Shown one piece after another: positions 16,757 through 25,188 of a stretch of 64,000 nucleotides of DNA. The position numbers and the translations under genes were made by a program. Numbering within the stretch: the stretch's first letter is position 1; the number at the start of each line of letters is the position of its first letter. This DNA comes from Blastopirellula sediminis. GTDB taxonomy: Bacteria > Planctomycetota > Planctomycetia > Pirellulales > Pirellulaceae. Under the pieces are notes generated by a model. It worked only from the letters and a program-made list of their open reading frames with translations. It was not told the origin of the DNA and searched no databases. Location of the stretch: the NCBI RefSeq assembly GCF_020966755.1, contig NZ_JAJKFT010000004.1, positions 1,736,001 through 1,800,000 on the forward strand. The letters run 5' to 3'.

Positions 16757-17902
16757 ATGAACGCTTTTACGCAACGCGATCTGAATCGTTTGATGGCGGC
16801 GCAGCAGGGGCCCTATGTGAGTATCCTGATGCCGACGCACGTTGCGGGTGAAGATGGGCAGCAAGACCCGATTCGCCTGAAGAACCTCCTGAATGACGCG
16901 GAAAGTCAGCTGGCCGAACGGTACAGCGTCGACGCGCAGGCGTTCTTCAAGCCGATCCGCAAGTTGACGGAGCGAGCGGACTTTTGGGAAGGTCGAAGCT
17001 GCGGCTTGGCGCTGTTTGCGACGACGGACGAGTGCGAAGTCTATCGACTGCCGGTTCCGTTTGACGCGACGGCGGTCGTCGGCAAGCGATTCTATGTGAA
17101 ACCGATGTTGCCGGCTCTGGCGGCGAACGCGCGGTTCTACGTGTTGAGCTTGAGCCAGAATGGTTCGCAGTTGTACCGAGCGACGTCGCGCACGATTGAA
17201 AAGGTCGCTGTGCCCGACATGCCGCAAGACATGGAGTCGGCGCTGGGATCCGCAACGCCGGAACGTGGGCTGCAGTTCCACTCGCCGGTCCGCGCTTCGC
17301 AGGGCAAGCATACGGCTCTGTTCCATGGCCATGGCGGCGAATCGGATACCGAGAAAGAGAACCTGCTCGAGTACTTCCGAATGATCGACAAGGCGCTGCG
17401 TCCGGTCTTTGAACAGGAAGCGGCCCCGCTGCTGTTGGCAGGCGTCGAGTATCTGCTGCCGATCTATCGTCAGGCGAACTCGTATAACGGTCTGTTGCCG
17501 CAGCAATTGACCGGTAACTGGGATAACGAGCAGATGACGCGGCTGCGCGAAGAAGCGTATCCGATGGTGAAGCCGGCGCTGGAAGAACGCCAACACAAGG
17601 CGGCCAAAAAGTATGCGGACTCCACGGGCAACGGACGCTCCTCGGCAGATATCCACAAGATTCTGGTCGCTGCGGAGCAGGGGCAGGTCGAGTCGCTGTT
17701 CGTTGACCGTGGAATGACCGTCTGGGGAAGCTATCATCCCGAGACCGGCGATGTGTACGTTCACGAGACGCCGGAAAACGGGGATGAAGATCTGCTGAAC
17801 CTGGCGGTGATCGAAACCGCGCTGCATAACGGCGAGGTTTACGTGATGCCGGGCGAAGAGATGCCGAGTGAGGACTTTGTCGCGGCGACGTTGCGGTATT
17901 GA
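16757..17902 (+). CDS. baeRF-family (archaeo-eukaryotic release-factor-like) protein
   Basis: This 381-residue cytoplasmic protein resembles the bacterial archaeo-eukaryotic release factor (baeRF) families: an N-terminal domain (YVSILMPTH, then SCGLALFATTDECEVYRLP), a central RNase-H-like part (ARFYVLSLSQNGSQLYRAT) and a C-terminal L7Ae-like part (VESLFVDRGMTVWGSY). These proteins are thought to act on stalled or hibernating ribosomes, though this is not well tested. Rv2629 of the mycobacterial DosR regulon is a relative. An AAGGAGA ribosome site is 6 nt before the ATG. The exact sub-family number is not certain. Confidence 0.75.
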   Translation: MNAFTQRDLNRLMAAQQGPYVSILMPTHVAGEDGQQDPIRLKNLLNDAESQLAERYSVDAQAFFKPIRKLTERADFWEGRSCGLALFATTDECEVYRLPVPFDATAVVGKRFYVKPMLPALAANARFYVLSLSQNGSQLYRATSRTIEKVAVPDMPQDMESALGSATPERGLQFHSPVRASQGKHTALFHGHGGESDTEKENLLEYFRMIDKALRPVFEQEAAPLLLAGVEYLLPIYRQANSYNGLLPQQLTGNWDNEQMTRLREEAYPMVKPALEERQHKAAKKYADSTGNGRSSADIHKILVAAEQGQVESLFVDRGMTVWGSYHPETGDVYVHETPENGDEDLLNLAVIETALHNGEVYVMPGEEMPSEDFVAATLRY

Positions 17903-17944
17903 GGTCTCAAGCACTAGGAGAAGCGGAGCGCAGAGGAGGATCGG

Positions 17945-18958
17945 ATGAAGGCCTTGGCGCTGCGGCGAATCGTTTCGCTTCGCGACACTACGACGCCGCT
18001 GGAGTTGATCGAATTGCCCAAGCCAAGGCCAGGCGCTGAGGAAGTGCTGATTCGAGTGAGTGCGTGCGGCGTCTGCCATACGGAACTGGACGAGATCGAA
18101 GGAAGAACGGCGCCGCCGCATTTGCCGGTGGTGCCGGGACATGAGGTCGTCGGCTACGTCGAAGAGGTAGGCGAAGGAGTGACGCGGCATCGAATCGGCG
18201 ACCGCGTCGGTGTTGGCTGGATCCACTCGTCGAGTGGAGACGAGCGGGAGAACGTCAGCCCCGAATTTCGCGCGACTGGGCGAGACGTAAACGGCGGTTA
18301 TGCAGAGTACATGACCGCCGTCGCCGATTACGCCTATCCGATTCCTGCTTGCTTCTCTGACGCCGAGGCGGCTCCTCTCTTGTGTGCTGGGGCGATTGGT
18401 TATCGGGCGCTGCGGCTGACCGGAATCTCCGACGGACGAAATCTGGGACTGACCGGCTTCGGAGGTTCAGCCCATCTGGTGCTGCAAATGGTCCGTCACC
18501 AATTTCCCCACACGCAAGTTTTTGTTTTTGCCCGCGATCCGAACGCGCAGGCGTTTGCCCGCGAGCTGGGAGCGGTGTGGGCAGGACATACGACCGATCG
18601 GGCGCCGGAAAAGCTCGACGCGATCATCGACACGACGCCGGCTTGGCGACCGGTGGTCGAAGCGCTGGCGAATCTTGCCCCGGGTGGGCGTCTCGTCATC
18701 AATGCGATTCGCAAAGAAGCGAACGACAAAGAAGCCCTGCTGCTATTGAGTTATCACGAGCATCTGTGGATGGAGCGGGAGATCAAAACGGTGGCCAACA
18801 TCACCCATTTTGATATCGAAGAGTTCTTGCCGCTCGCAGGCAAGATCCCGCTCCGTTCGACGACTACTCCCTATCCCCTGGAAGAAGCGAATCGGGCGCT
18901 CGTGGAATTGAAGCGGGGAAACGTCAAGGGCGCCAAGGTGTTGGTGATTGGTCGCTGA
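17945..18958 (+). CDS. Zinc-type alcohol dehydrogenase, structural-zinc lobe lost
   Basis: This 337-residue medium-chain dehydrogenase oxidises alcohols or reduces aldehydes with NAD(P). Catalytic zinc ligands are present: GVCHTE (Cys44), VPGHEVVG (His66) and LLCAGAIGY. The nucleotide site is GLTGFGGSAH. Residues 92-110 are unusual: the four cysteines that normally hold a structural zinc are absent. The segment reads WIHSSSGDERENVSPEF, shorter than the usual loop and with Ser or Val at cysteine positions. The flanking residues (FRATGRDVNGGYAEY) are normal. It follows the baeRF gene on the same strand and converges with the PAC2 gene, whose stop is 13 nt away. Confidence 0.88.
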   Translation: MKALALRRIVSLRDTTTPLELIELPKPRPGAEEVLIRVSACGVCHTELDEIEGRTAPPHLPVVPGHEVVGYVEEVGEGVTRHRIGDRVGVGWIHSSSGDERENVSPEFRATGRDVNGGYAEYMTAVADYAYPIPACFSDAEAAPLLCAGAIGYRALRLTGISDGRNLGLTGFGGSAHLVLQMVRHQFPHTQVFVFARDPNAQAFARELGAVWAGHTTDRAPEKLDAIIDTTPAWRPVVEALANLAPGGRLVINAIRKEANDKEALLLLSYHEHLWMEREIKTVANITHFDIEEFLPLAGKIPLRSTTTPYPLEEANRALVELKRGNVKGAKVLVIGR

Positions 18959-18971
18959 AACGATCCGGCCG

Positions 18972-19907
18972 CTATTCCTTCTTCTTGAAGAGATCGAGGA
19001 AGCGATCTTCGTACTTGAAGAAGAGACCGAGTCGATCAAGCTCTTGTTTCAATTCAAAAGCTTTGGAGGAGTCATTGGCCGCCGCGGCGAACAGCTGTTC
19101 GATTCTCGCTGCCAACTCGGGATCAGGACCCTCCGGTTCCGGGGCTTCACTCGCGAAACCTTCCTCTTCTTCCTCCTGCTCCTCCGTCTCTTGATCACCC
19201 TCCACTTTGGCGAGGATTTCCTGCAACTGCTCTTCCATGGCGCGGCCTTGTTCGGCCAACTCCGACAAGTCGAGTTGGATGTCGGTCAGTTTCGAGAACG
19301 CCCTTAGGATCTCCAGCGACGCCTTGGGGTAGGGGAGTTGGGCGAAAACTTGCGGCATTTCTCCCAAGAGGCAAGCTCCTTGCAGGCCGGCTTCGGCGGC
19401 GGCGCCCAAGAGGATGCCGTTCAGGCCGCCGATGTTCCCGTTTTCGAGAACGACCATCTCATGGTGTTCGAGCTCGTGCAAAAGCGCCTCATCGGTCGCG
19501 GCGACAAAGACGTGCGAACCATGCTTGGGACGCATGCCGGTCGCCATCGCGGCGAAGGTGAAGATTCGCTCGACCCCGAACTGCCGCGCATTGCGAATCA
19601 GCTGACGGCAAAAGTTGAACTTGCCGGCCGGAGGCTGCGCTTCTCCCAGGAAGACCAGCAAGTCGCGCTTTTTCGCCGGATCTTGCCAGAGGAACAAGCG
19701 ATGCCGCGGACGTCGTCCGATGTGAATGATGCCGCTCGTCACTTCGACCTGATCGACGTCGAAGAGATCGCCGACTTCAAACTCGGCCGCCAGCGTCATC
19801 TCCAGCTTCGAGAGCAAATAGATGCCGGCGTTTACGCCGACGTTTCCCATGCCGGGCCAAACGGCTACCAACCAAGGTCGATGCAGTTGTAAGTCATCGG
19901 CTAACAT
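18972..19907 (-). CDS. PAC2 (proteasome-assembly-chaperone-like) family protein
   Basis: The start MLADDLQLHRPWLVAVWPGM at 19907 has a GGAAGTGGAG ribosome site and is preferred to an upstream in-frame ATG at 19970. The 311-residue protein has the PAC2 core (WPGMGNVG, VFLGEAQPP, FAAMATGMRPKHGS, GLNGILLGAAAEAGL, CLLGEMP). Then comes a strongly acidic, Glu-rich linker (about residues 235-265) and a helical C-terminus. PAC2 proteins in bacteria and archaea resemble eukaryotic proteasome assembly chaperones. Their function here is unknown. Confidence 0.85.
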   Translation of the reverse strand: MLADDLQLHRPWLVAVWPGMGNVGVNAGIYLLSKLEMTLAAEFEVGDLFDVDQVEVTSGIIHIGRRPRHRLFLWQDPAKKRDLLVFLGEAQPPAGKFNFCRQLIRNARQFGVERIFTFAAMATGMRPKHGSHVFVAATDEALLHELEHHEMVVLENGNIGGLNGILLGAAAEAGLQGACLLGEMPQVFAQLPYPKASLEILRAFSKLTDIQLDLSELAEQGRAMEEQLQEILAKVEGDQETEEQEEEEEGFASEAPEPEGPDPELAARIEQLFAAAANDSSKAFELKQELDRLGLFFKYEDRFLDLFKKKE

Positions 19908-20080
19908 CGCTCCACTTCCTTTCCGGGAGACGGAGGTTGAGTTTCTCGCCGGCGCGATGGCGCGCTTCACGGAACCTCCAGGTAATTATTCCCCAAAGGC
20001 TCCTACAAACCCATCCGCGAAATCGCCGCGTGGGCATGGCGAAAGCCGCCATCCGTTGGATCGATGCGACGAGAGCCGGA

Positions 20081-20752
20081 TTAGCCGTTTTCCAGAACCC
20101 ACTGGACAGCCAGCTTCATGAGCTCCGCGCTGTTTTTCACGCCGAGCTTATGACGCAGCTTTTCGCGATGCGTGTCGATCGTGTGGACGCTCAATTGCAG
20201 TTGGCTGGCGATCGCAGCGGTCGTCTTGCCGTGGCCGATCAACTGGAAGACTTCCAGTTCTCGATCGCTGAGCCGCTGGACCGGGTCTTCTTCGGTCGAG
20301 TCTTTCTGGGTAATCGCCTGACTGACCAGCTGTTGGGTCATCTTGGGGCTCAGGTAGCGTTCCCCATTCAGAACGGTCCGAATCGCGGAGATGACGTTGG
20401 TTTGCAGCTCCCGCTTGTTCACGTATCCCAGCGCACCGGCGCGGAGCGCTCGTTCGGCGAACAATGACTCGTCGTACGCCGAGATCACCAACATCTTCGC
20501 GGCTGAGTTACGGCCGTGAATCTCTTTGATCAGTTCGATTCCGTTCCCTTCCTCCAACTGAATGTCGACGATGATCAGATCGGGCGACAGAGTGCGATAG
20601 GCGGTCAGCGCGTCGGTGACGTTGCTCGCCGCGCCGCATACTTCCAAGTCGTCTTGGCTGTCGATTCGCGCAGTCAGTCCTTCGCAGACGATTGGATGAT
20701 CGTCGACGATCAGAATTCGACTCTTATTAGATGGGCAGTTCATCTTCCCCAA
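20081..20752 (-). CDS. NarL/FixJ-type response regulator
   Basis: This 223-residue protein has a receiver domain (ILIVDDHP, phospho-acceptor Asp63 in IIVDIQLEEGNG, YVNKRE) and a LuxR-type helix-turn-helix (LSDRELEVFQLIGHGKTTAAIA, then SVHTIDTHREKLRHKL). It is the second gene of a two-gene operon with the sensor kinase: its start at 20752, or at the second Met at 20743, lies inside the kinase 3' end. It is therefore the likely output of that kinase, and a candidate controller of the surrounding stress genes. Confidence 0.92.
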   Translation of the reverse strand: MGKMNCPSNKSRILIVDDHPIVCEGLTARIDSQDDLEVCGAASNVTDALTAYRTLSPDLIIVDIQLEEGNGIELIKEIHGRNSAAKMLVISAYDESLFAERALRAGALGYVNKRELQTNVISAIRTVLNGERYLSPKMTQQLVSQAITQKDSTEEDPVQRLSDRELEVFQLIGHGKTTAAIASQLQLSVHTIDTHREKLRHKLGVKNSAELMKLAVQWVLENG

Positions 20753-22958
20753 CGTCTCCGAAACTCCCTTGCCGCGATACTATACAGCTGACCAAAGTTC
20801 CGCCGCTCGGACCAGGGGCGATCTTAAAAACGCCCCCGATTAGCCCGGAGCGATACTGCATGATCTTTAAACCGGTCCCCAGGTTCGAAACCTCCAGGGG
20901 GTCGATTCCCCGGCCATCGTCCAAAATTTCCATGGTGATCGCCTGGTCGGAGCCGCGGAGCGAAATATCAATCCGTTTAGCCTCGCCATGTTTGATGGCG
21001 TTGGTGACCGCTTCCTGGATGATCCGGAAAAGATGGGTCGCGACGAAGTTATTGGTGACCGCGGTATCTCCCTGAAAACGGCACTCGCAGAGGACCCCAA
21101 ATTGTTCACGAATTCGGGCCGCCAGTTCGCGCAATGCGGAGCGTAGCCCTTCAGCGTCGATTTCCACGGGGACCAGACCGCGGGAGAGATTATGCACTTC
21201 CCGAGCGACGTCGTTAATCCCAGCAGCGACGCGGCCGGCCAAGTGGGCGACTTTGTCAGCGAACGTCTGGCATTCCGACTTTTCGACTTCCACGGTCAAC
21301 ATCATTTCGTAGACGGTCTGGGACAATAGTCCTAGTCCGGTCAACTGCTGCTGAACGCTGTCGTGCAACTCCTGGCCAATCCGCCGATCTTCTTCCGTGG
21401 CGATCTCCAGAACTTGTTTTTGCAGCTCCTTAAGGGCGGAGATATCGCGAATGATGCCGGTGAACAACGGCGGGTTTTCGATCCTGCTGACCGCCAGGTG
21501 AACGGGAAACGTCGTCCCATCTTTTCGGCGCGCTACGACTTCCCGCCCTGTTCCAATAATGTGCGCTTCGCCGGTCTCCATGTAGCGCGCGAGATAGCCA
21601 TGATGTTCGGAGCGATACGGTTCCGGCATCAGGATCATGACGTTCCGGCCGATCATCTCCTGGTCTGCGTAGCCAAACATCCGGGAGGTCGCGGGATTCG
21701 TCGCATGGATGATTCCTTGGCAGTCAATGGTGACGATTGCGTCGGTCGCCGTATCCAGGATCGCGCGCAAGCGAGCTTCTCGATCGCGCAGTTCCCTGGC
21801 CGCTCGATTTTTCTCCGTGATGTCGCGCTGAACGATGACGTAGTTGGTGCAGCTCCCCTCGGCGTCGAACATTGGCGTGACGACGATCTCCGCATCGTAC
21901 GCCGTTCGATCTTTGCGGTAGTAGACGAACTCGCCCTGGAAAGGTCGCTCGGCGCGAACGGCGGCCTGGCAGTCAAGCATTAAGGCGATATCGGTCCGCT
22001 TGCCTTGAAAGATTTTGGGAGTCTTCCCGATCAGTTCCTCGGCGGCGTAGCCGGTAATCCGGCAGATTGCGTCGTTGACGAAAACGATCCGAGGACAGGG
22101 GCCGTCGAATTCATCGCTCGTGATGATGACCCCTTCGCCAAGATGGGCGATCGCTTCGGCGAGCAGTCGATGTTGCTGTTCCGCAAGCTCGCGCGCGTCC
22201 GCTTCTCGCTTCAGCGAATACTTCGTCTCGTTCAGATGGGCGATCCGCTGCAAGCTGATTCGCAGCACGTCGGCGTTGATCGGCTTCAGCAAATAGTCGT
22301 AGGCGCCTTCGCTCATCAGTTTGTCGACGATGTGATCGAACTCGCTCTGGTGTTCGGTGATCACGATGGTTCGCGCCGCAGGCGCCGCTTCGCGAATGAT
22401 TCGCGAAAACTCTTCTCCTCCGTAATCCTGCAAGCGGAAATCGACAAGCGCCAACTTAAAGTCGTCTCCTTCGGTAAAGATCGCTTGCAATTCGGCCAGC
22501 GAATGAACGGCGCGGACCGGGTACCCCCGCCGTTCAAACTGATAGCGAAGGCTTTCGCACAAGTCGGGATCGTCGTCGATCACGACCAGCAGCGGTTGTT
22601 CCAGCGCTTCATCCACCAGATGGATCAGACGGGGGAAATTGGGGGGCTTCGGCAGAACTGCCATGGCGCCGGCGCCAATTGCCGTTTCGGCCGTATCGCT
22701 GGCTGCGTAAGAGGTGACGATAACGGCGGTATCGGAACGCAGGCTCTTGATGCGGCGAAACAACTCTATGCCGTCCATGTCAGGGATCTTTAGATCCAGG
22801 AGTGCGACGTCATAGGGGGTACGCTGCAGGAGTTGGAGGGCGGTAGGGCAATCGTGCGCAACATCAACCTGATAACGGAGTTTGGCTAGGAAAGTCCGCA
22901 GTCTCGCGCAATGGGTATCGTCGTTATCGATAAGGAGGATGGATAGTTTCATCGTCAT
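20727..22958 (-). CDS. Hybrid sensor histidine kinase with FixL-like haem PAS
   Basis: This 743-residue protein has no membrane segment. In order: receiver 1 (Asp55), receiver 2 (Asp173), PAS 1 (about 265-385), PAS 2 (about 395-510), HisKA_3 with phospho-acceptor His532 in IGQELHDSVQQQLTG, and HATPase (EAVTNAIKHG, DDGRGIDP). PAS 2 carries MPEPYRSEHHGYLARYMETG and HIIGTGREVVARRKDGTTFP. These align with the oxygen-sensing haem PAS of FixL; His452 corresponds to the proximal haem ligand and Arg472 to the ligand-sensing arginine. Oxygen or redox sensing is thus likely. Two N-terminal receivers before the sensor are unusual. Met1 at 22958 or Met3 at 22952 may be the start. Confidence 0.9.
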   Translation of the reverse strand: MTMKLSILLIDNDDTHCARLRTFLAKLRYQVDVAHDCPTALQLLQRTPYDVALLDLKIPDMDGIELFRRIKSLRSDTAVIVTSYAASDTAETAIGAGAMAVLPKPPNFPRLIHLVDEALEQPLLVVIDDDPDLCESLRYQFERRGYPVRAVHSLAELQAIFTEGDDFKLALVDFRLQDYGGEEFSRIIREAAPAARTIVITEHQSEFDHIVDKLMSEGAYDYLLKPINADVLRISLQRIAHLNETKYSLKREADARELAEQQHRLLAEAIAHLGEGVIITSDEFDGPCPRIVFVNDAICRITGYAAEELIGKTPKIFQGKRTDIALMLDCQAAVRAERPFQGEFVYYRKDRTAYDAEIVVTPMFDAEGSCTNYVIVQRDITEKNRAARELRDREARLRAILDTATDAIVTIDCQGIIHATNPATSRMFGYADQEMIGRNVMILMPEPYRSEHHGYLARYMETGEAHIIGTGREVVARRKDGTTFPVHLAVSRIENPPLFTGIIRDISALKELQKQVLEIATEEDRRIGQELHDSVQQQLTGLGLLSQTVYEMMLTVEVEKSECQTFADKVAHLAGRVAAGINDVAREVHNLSRGLVPVEIDAEGLRSALRELAARIREQFGVLCECRFQGDTAVTNNFVATHLFRIIQEAVTNAIKHGEAKRIDISLRGSDQAITMEILDDGRGIDPLEVSNLGTGLKIMQYRSGLIGGVFKIAPGPSGGTLVSCIVSRQGSFGDVGEDELPI

Positions 22959-23631
22959 TTGGCAATTTCATCCCGCTCGATCGAGTCCTTACGCGGCTGA
23001 GTCGTGCGATCGCTCTGGCGCTTACCGAGTGGAACGGATTGGGGAGAAGATGTCCGGTGCACGCTCGGCCAGAAGTCTTCCTCTGTGGTCTGGAAGGGAC
23101 GGATTAGCGTCATCTTAGCCAGATCGCCAATATCCTTCCCCTTCGCGGAATTGTCTAGCGTTTCCTGGAATTGTCGGGAACTGCCGATGGCGGAATTCAC
23201 TATCCCAAAATGGAGCGATACTCGATTCCGGATTTTTCGGCAATTCGGGATAGTGACTTCATACCAAGAATGACGCAAGCGTGCTTGATTAACACCTCGC
23301 CCCATCTTCCGCCACGCAAAACGCCGTATCTCACACCTTTGGCTGCGCAACTTGTCGGCGTTCCGTCGCGAAAGCGGATGGAAGTTTCCGTATGGATCGG
23401 ACGTTCGCCGGACAGGATTGGGACCTGCCGGAAAAATGGCTCGCGGCGGAGAAGACGCCCTTTGGGCTCTAGCCGATCCCGAGCGAGCTTCATTCCTGGA
23501 TGCAGCAGGAAACGAATCAAGATGATTCGCCTGCGTTCCCTATGTTACGCCCCAACCTATCTCCGAAAAACTTGACTCGTTTGTCGATTTTCGGGGATTG
23601 GGCATTACATCTCAACCGAAAGAGTCGCCAT
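22959..23631. promoter_or_regulatory. Divergent non-coding region between sensor kinase and BON gene
   Basis: No convincing gene lies in these 673 bases. It is the upstream region of the kinase-regulator operon (- strand) and of the BON gene (+ strand). A 14-bp inverted repeat with one mismatch occurs at 23193-23206 and 23247-23260 (core TCACTATCCC / GGGATAGTGA), as does a direct repeat GGAATTGTC at 23147 and 23167. These are candidate binding sites for the NarL-type regulator or another factor; no consensus was matched. Confidence 0.35.
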
Positions 23632-23919
23632 ATGTTCGTCGATCACAAATCTGGCCGCAAACTGCACCGCACCCTTCATGACGAGGTGTTGCAGAACGTT
23701 CAGCAGAAACTCGATAGATGCCGGCACGGGTTCATTTTTCGCAATGTCGAACTTGAATTCGTCGACGGAACGCTCACGTTGAACGGCTGCGTCCCCAGCT
23801 TTTATCTCAAACAGAATCTGCAAGAGCTCCTCCGCAACACTCCGCACGTCGAGCAGATCGTCTGCAACGTCGACGTCGTCAGTTCGTGCGGAATGAGCAG
23901 CGTTCGCAAGGCGAAGTAA
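23632..23919 (+). CDS. BON-domain protein
   Basis: This is a 95-residue protein starting MFVDHKSGRKLHRTLHDEVL. The middle matches a BON domain: VELEFVDGTLTLNGCVPSFY, LKQNLQELL, then VEQIVCNVDVV. BON domains are associated with phospholipid or envelope binding and with osmotic stress (OsmY-like). There is no signal peptide, so this copy is probably cytoplasmic. An in-frame start at 23500 would add 44 residues of low similarity. The gene is followed by hsp20 on the same strand. Confidence 0.65.
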   Translation: MFVDHKSGRKLHRTLHDEVLQNVQQKLDRCRHGFIFRNVELEFVDGTLTLNGCVPSFYLKQNLQELLRNTPHVEQIVCNVDVVSSCGMSSVRKAK

Positions 23920-24033
23920 CTGTCGGCGGGCTGGATTGGCGTTTTCCACCAGGGGGAAATCAGGGGCTTGCTGATACGACACGTCGTTAAAGAGGGTAAA
24001 ATTAGGTTAGAAACTCGAGAGGAGAAAACTAGA

Positions 24034-24055
24034 CTCGGCGCGCCGGTGCGCCGAG
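24034..24055 (+). repeat. GC-rich hairpin in the hsp20 leader
   Basis: CTCGGCGC (24034-24041) pairs perfectly with GCGCCGAG (24048-24055), leaving a six-base loop. It lies about 25 nt before the hsp20 ribosome site and no T-run follows, so a terminator is unlikely. It could stabilise the transcript. It does not cover the ribosome site in the way a ROSE-type thermometer would. Confidence 0.45.
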
Positions 24056-24091
24056 ATGAGACTCATCCACACGTACTCAAAGGAGAAGACG

Positions 24092-24562
24092 ATGAACGGA
24101 CAAGTCGCGACACGTCCTGGTCGCTCTATTTTCCCTTGGGCGCAACGCGCATCTTTCCCCACGTTACGCGAAGAAATGGAAAATATGTTCCAGCGTTTCT
24201 GGGATGAGCGAAACGACGTCTGGGGAGGTCAGGTGATGTCCCCGGCGCTCGACCTGAAGGAATCGGACACCGACGTTACCGTCAGCATGGATCTGCCGGG
24301 CGTCGACGCCAAAGAGGTCGACATCCAAATCAACGGGAATCAGCTCGTGATTAGCGGCGAGCGGAAAGAAGAAAAGGAAGAGAAGGGACAGACCTTCCAC
24401 CGGATCGAACGCCGCAGCGGACGGTTCTCACGCACGACGACGCTGCCGTGTGCCGTTGAAGAGGACAAGATTGACGCCAGAATGAAGGACGGCATTCTGA
24501 CCGTCATGCTTCCGAAATCTCCGGAAGCTCAATCGCGCCATATCGAGGTCAAGACCACCTAG
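24092..24562 (+). CDS. Small heat-shock protein, Hsp20/alpha-crystallin family
   Basis: This 156-residue ATP-independent chaperone has an alpha-crystallin domain from about residue 48 (MSPALDLKESDTDVTVSMDL, then PGVDAKEVDI, LVISGERKEE) and the closing motif DGILTVMLPK. The ATG at 24092 follows AAGGAGAAG, and is preferred over the in-frame ATG at 24056, which falls at the edge of a hairpin. In M. tuberculosis the Hsp20 HspX is the hallmark of the DosR response. Its position here, after the sensor kinase and among CBS, baeRF and ATPase genes, fits the same type of programme. Confidence 0.92.
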   Translation: MNGQVATRPGRSIFPWAQRASFPTLREEMENMFQRFWDERNDVWGGQVMSPALDLKESDTDVTVSMDLPGVDAKEVDIQINGNQLVISGERKEEKEEKGQTFHRIERRSGRFSRTTTLPCAVEEDKIDARMKDGILTVMLPKSPEAQSRHIEVKTT

Positions 24563-24626
24563 ACCTTGATATCGATGCCGCCGATCGGGCAGCGGTCGGC
24601 GGCGTTGTTATTTCTTGGCGAAAACG

Positions 24627-24656
24627 AAAAATGGGCGCCGCTGGTTCGGCGCCCAT
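24627..24656 (-). terminator. Intrinsic terminator, minus strand (possibly bidirectional)
   Basis: A 10-bp stem (ATGGGCGCCG with CGGCGCCCAT, six-base loop) at 24631-24656 is followed on the minus strand by TTTTCGTTTT. It lies 80 nt downstream of the - strand helical protein gene and 70 nt downstream of hsp20, so it may serve both convergent genes. Confidence 0.7.
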
Positions 24657-24738
24657 TCGCTTCCTGTATTCAGGAGGGAAGCGGGCTCCCGATCGATACT
24701 CGCTCTTCATTTCGCCGTGGCCGAACGAAGATTGTCGA

Positions 24739-25188
24739 CTACCAATCTTGCATCATTTTCGCGTACTGCCGCTCTTTGTCTTCCTCGAATTGGACCAGGT
24801 CGTTGAAGAGTTCCTTCAACTGCGAGGAGGAGGTCGAATCGGCCAGATCGCGATAGATCGCCACTAGCTTGGTGTCGAAGGCCAGCACATTCTCAACGAT
24901 CTCTTCGGCGGACATCTCGGAGGTGAGCTCCAACTCTTTGAAATCTTCGTCGATGAATTCGTCCGAGGTGAACTGCAGCCATGTTTCGAGCAAGCCGTGG
25001 CCGCCGGCGTCCTTTTCAAATCGCCGAACGGAGGTGTTGAACGCCTCTTCATGCCGTTCGATATACTCGAACAACAGTTTCATGCGCGGATCGGTCTCCT
25101 GAGATCCGAGCTGATGGCAAACCTTCTTCAGCTTTTGGTGAACGGAACGGACGTGATCCAGGATCTCTTTCACTTGTTTCGAGGGCAT
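24739..25188 (-). CDS. Ferritin-like four-helix protein, unknown function
   Basis: This 149-residue, almost wholly helical protein begins at MPSKQVKEILDHVRSVHQ (ATG 25188) after GGGAG. Helices carry regularly spaced Glu and His (YIERHEEAF, VLAFDTKLVAIYRDL, QFEEDKERQYAKMM), a pattern seen in ferritin-like or rubrerythrin-like bundles, but a metal site cannot be established by eye. It converges with hsp20. A stress-linked role is inferred from position only. Confidence 0.6.
   Translation of the reverse strand: MPSKQVKEILDHVRSVHQKLKKVCHQLGSQETDPRMKLLFEYIERHEEAFNTSVRRFEKDAGGHGLLETWLQFTSDEFIDEDFKELELTSEMSAEEIVENVLAFDTKLVAIYRDLADSTSSSQLKELFNDLVQFEEDKERQYAKMMQDW

Noticed and set aside
24034-24091. 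ROSE-type RNA thermometer in the hsp20 leader
   Set aside because: The hairpin is GC-rich and leaves the ribosome site free, whereas thermometers mask it with weak pairs.
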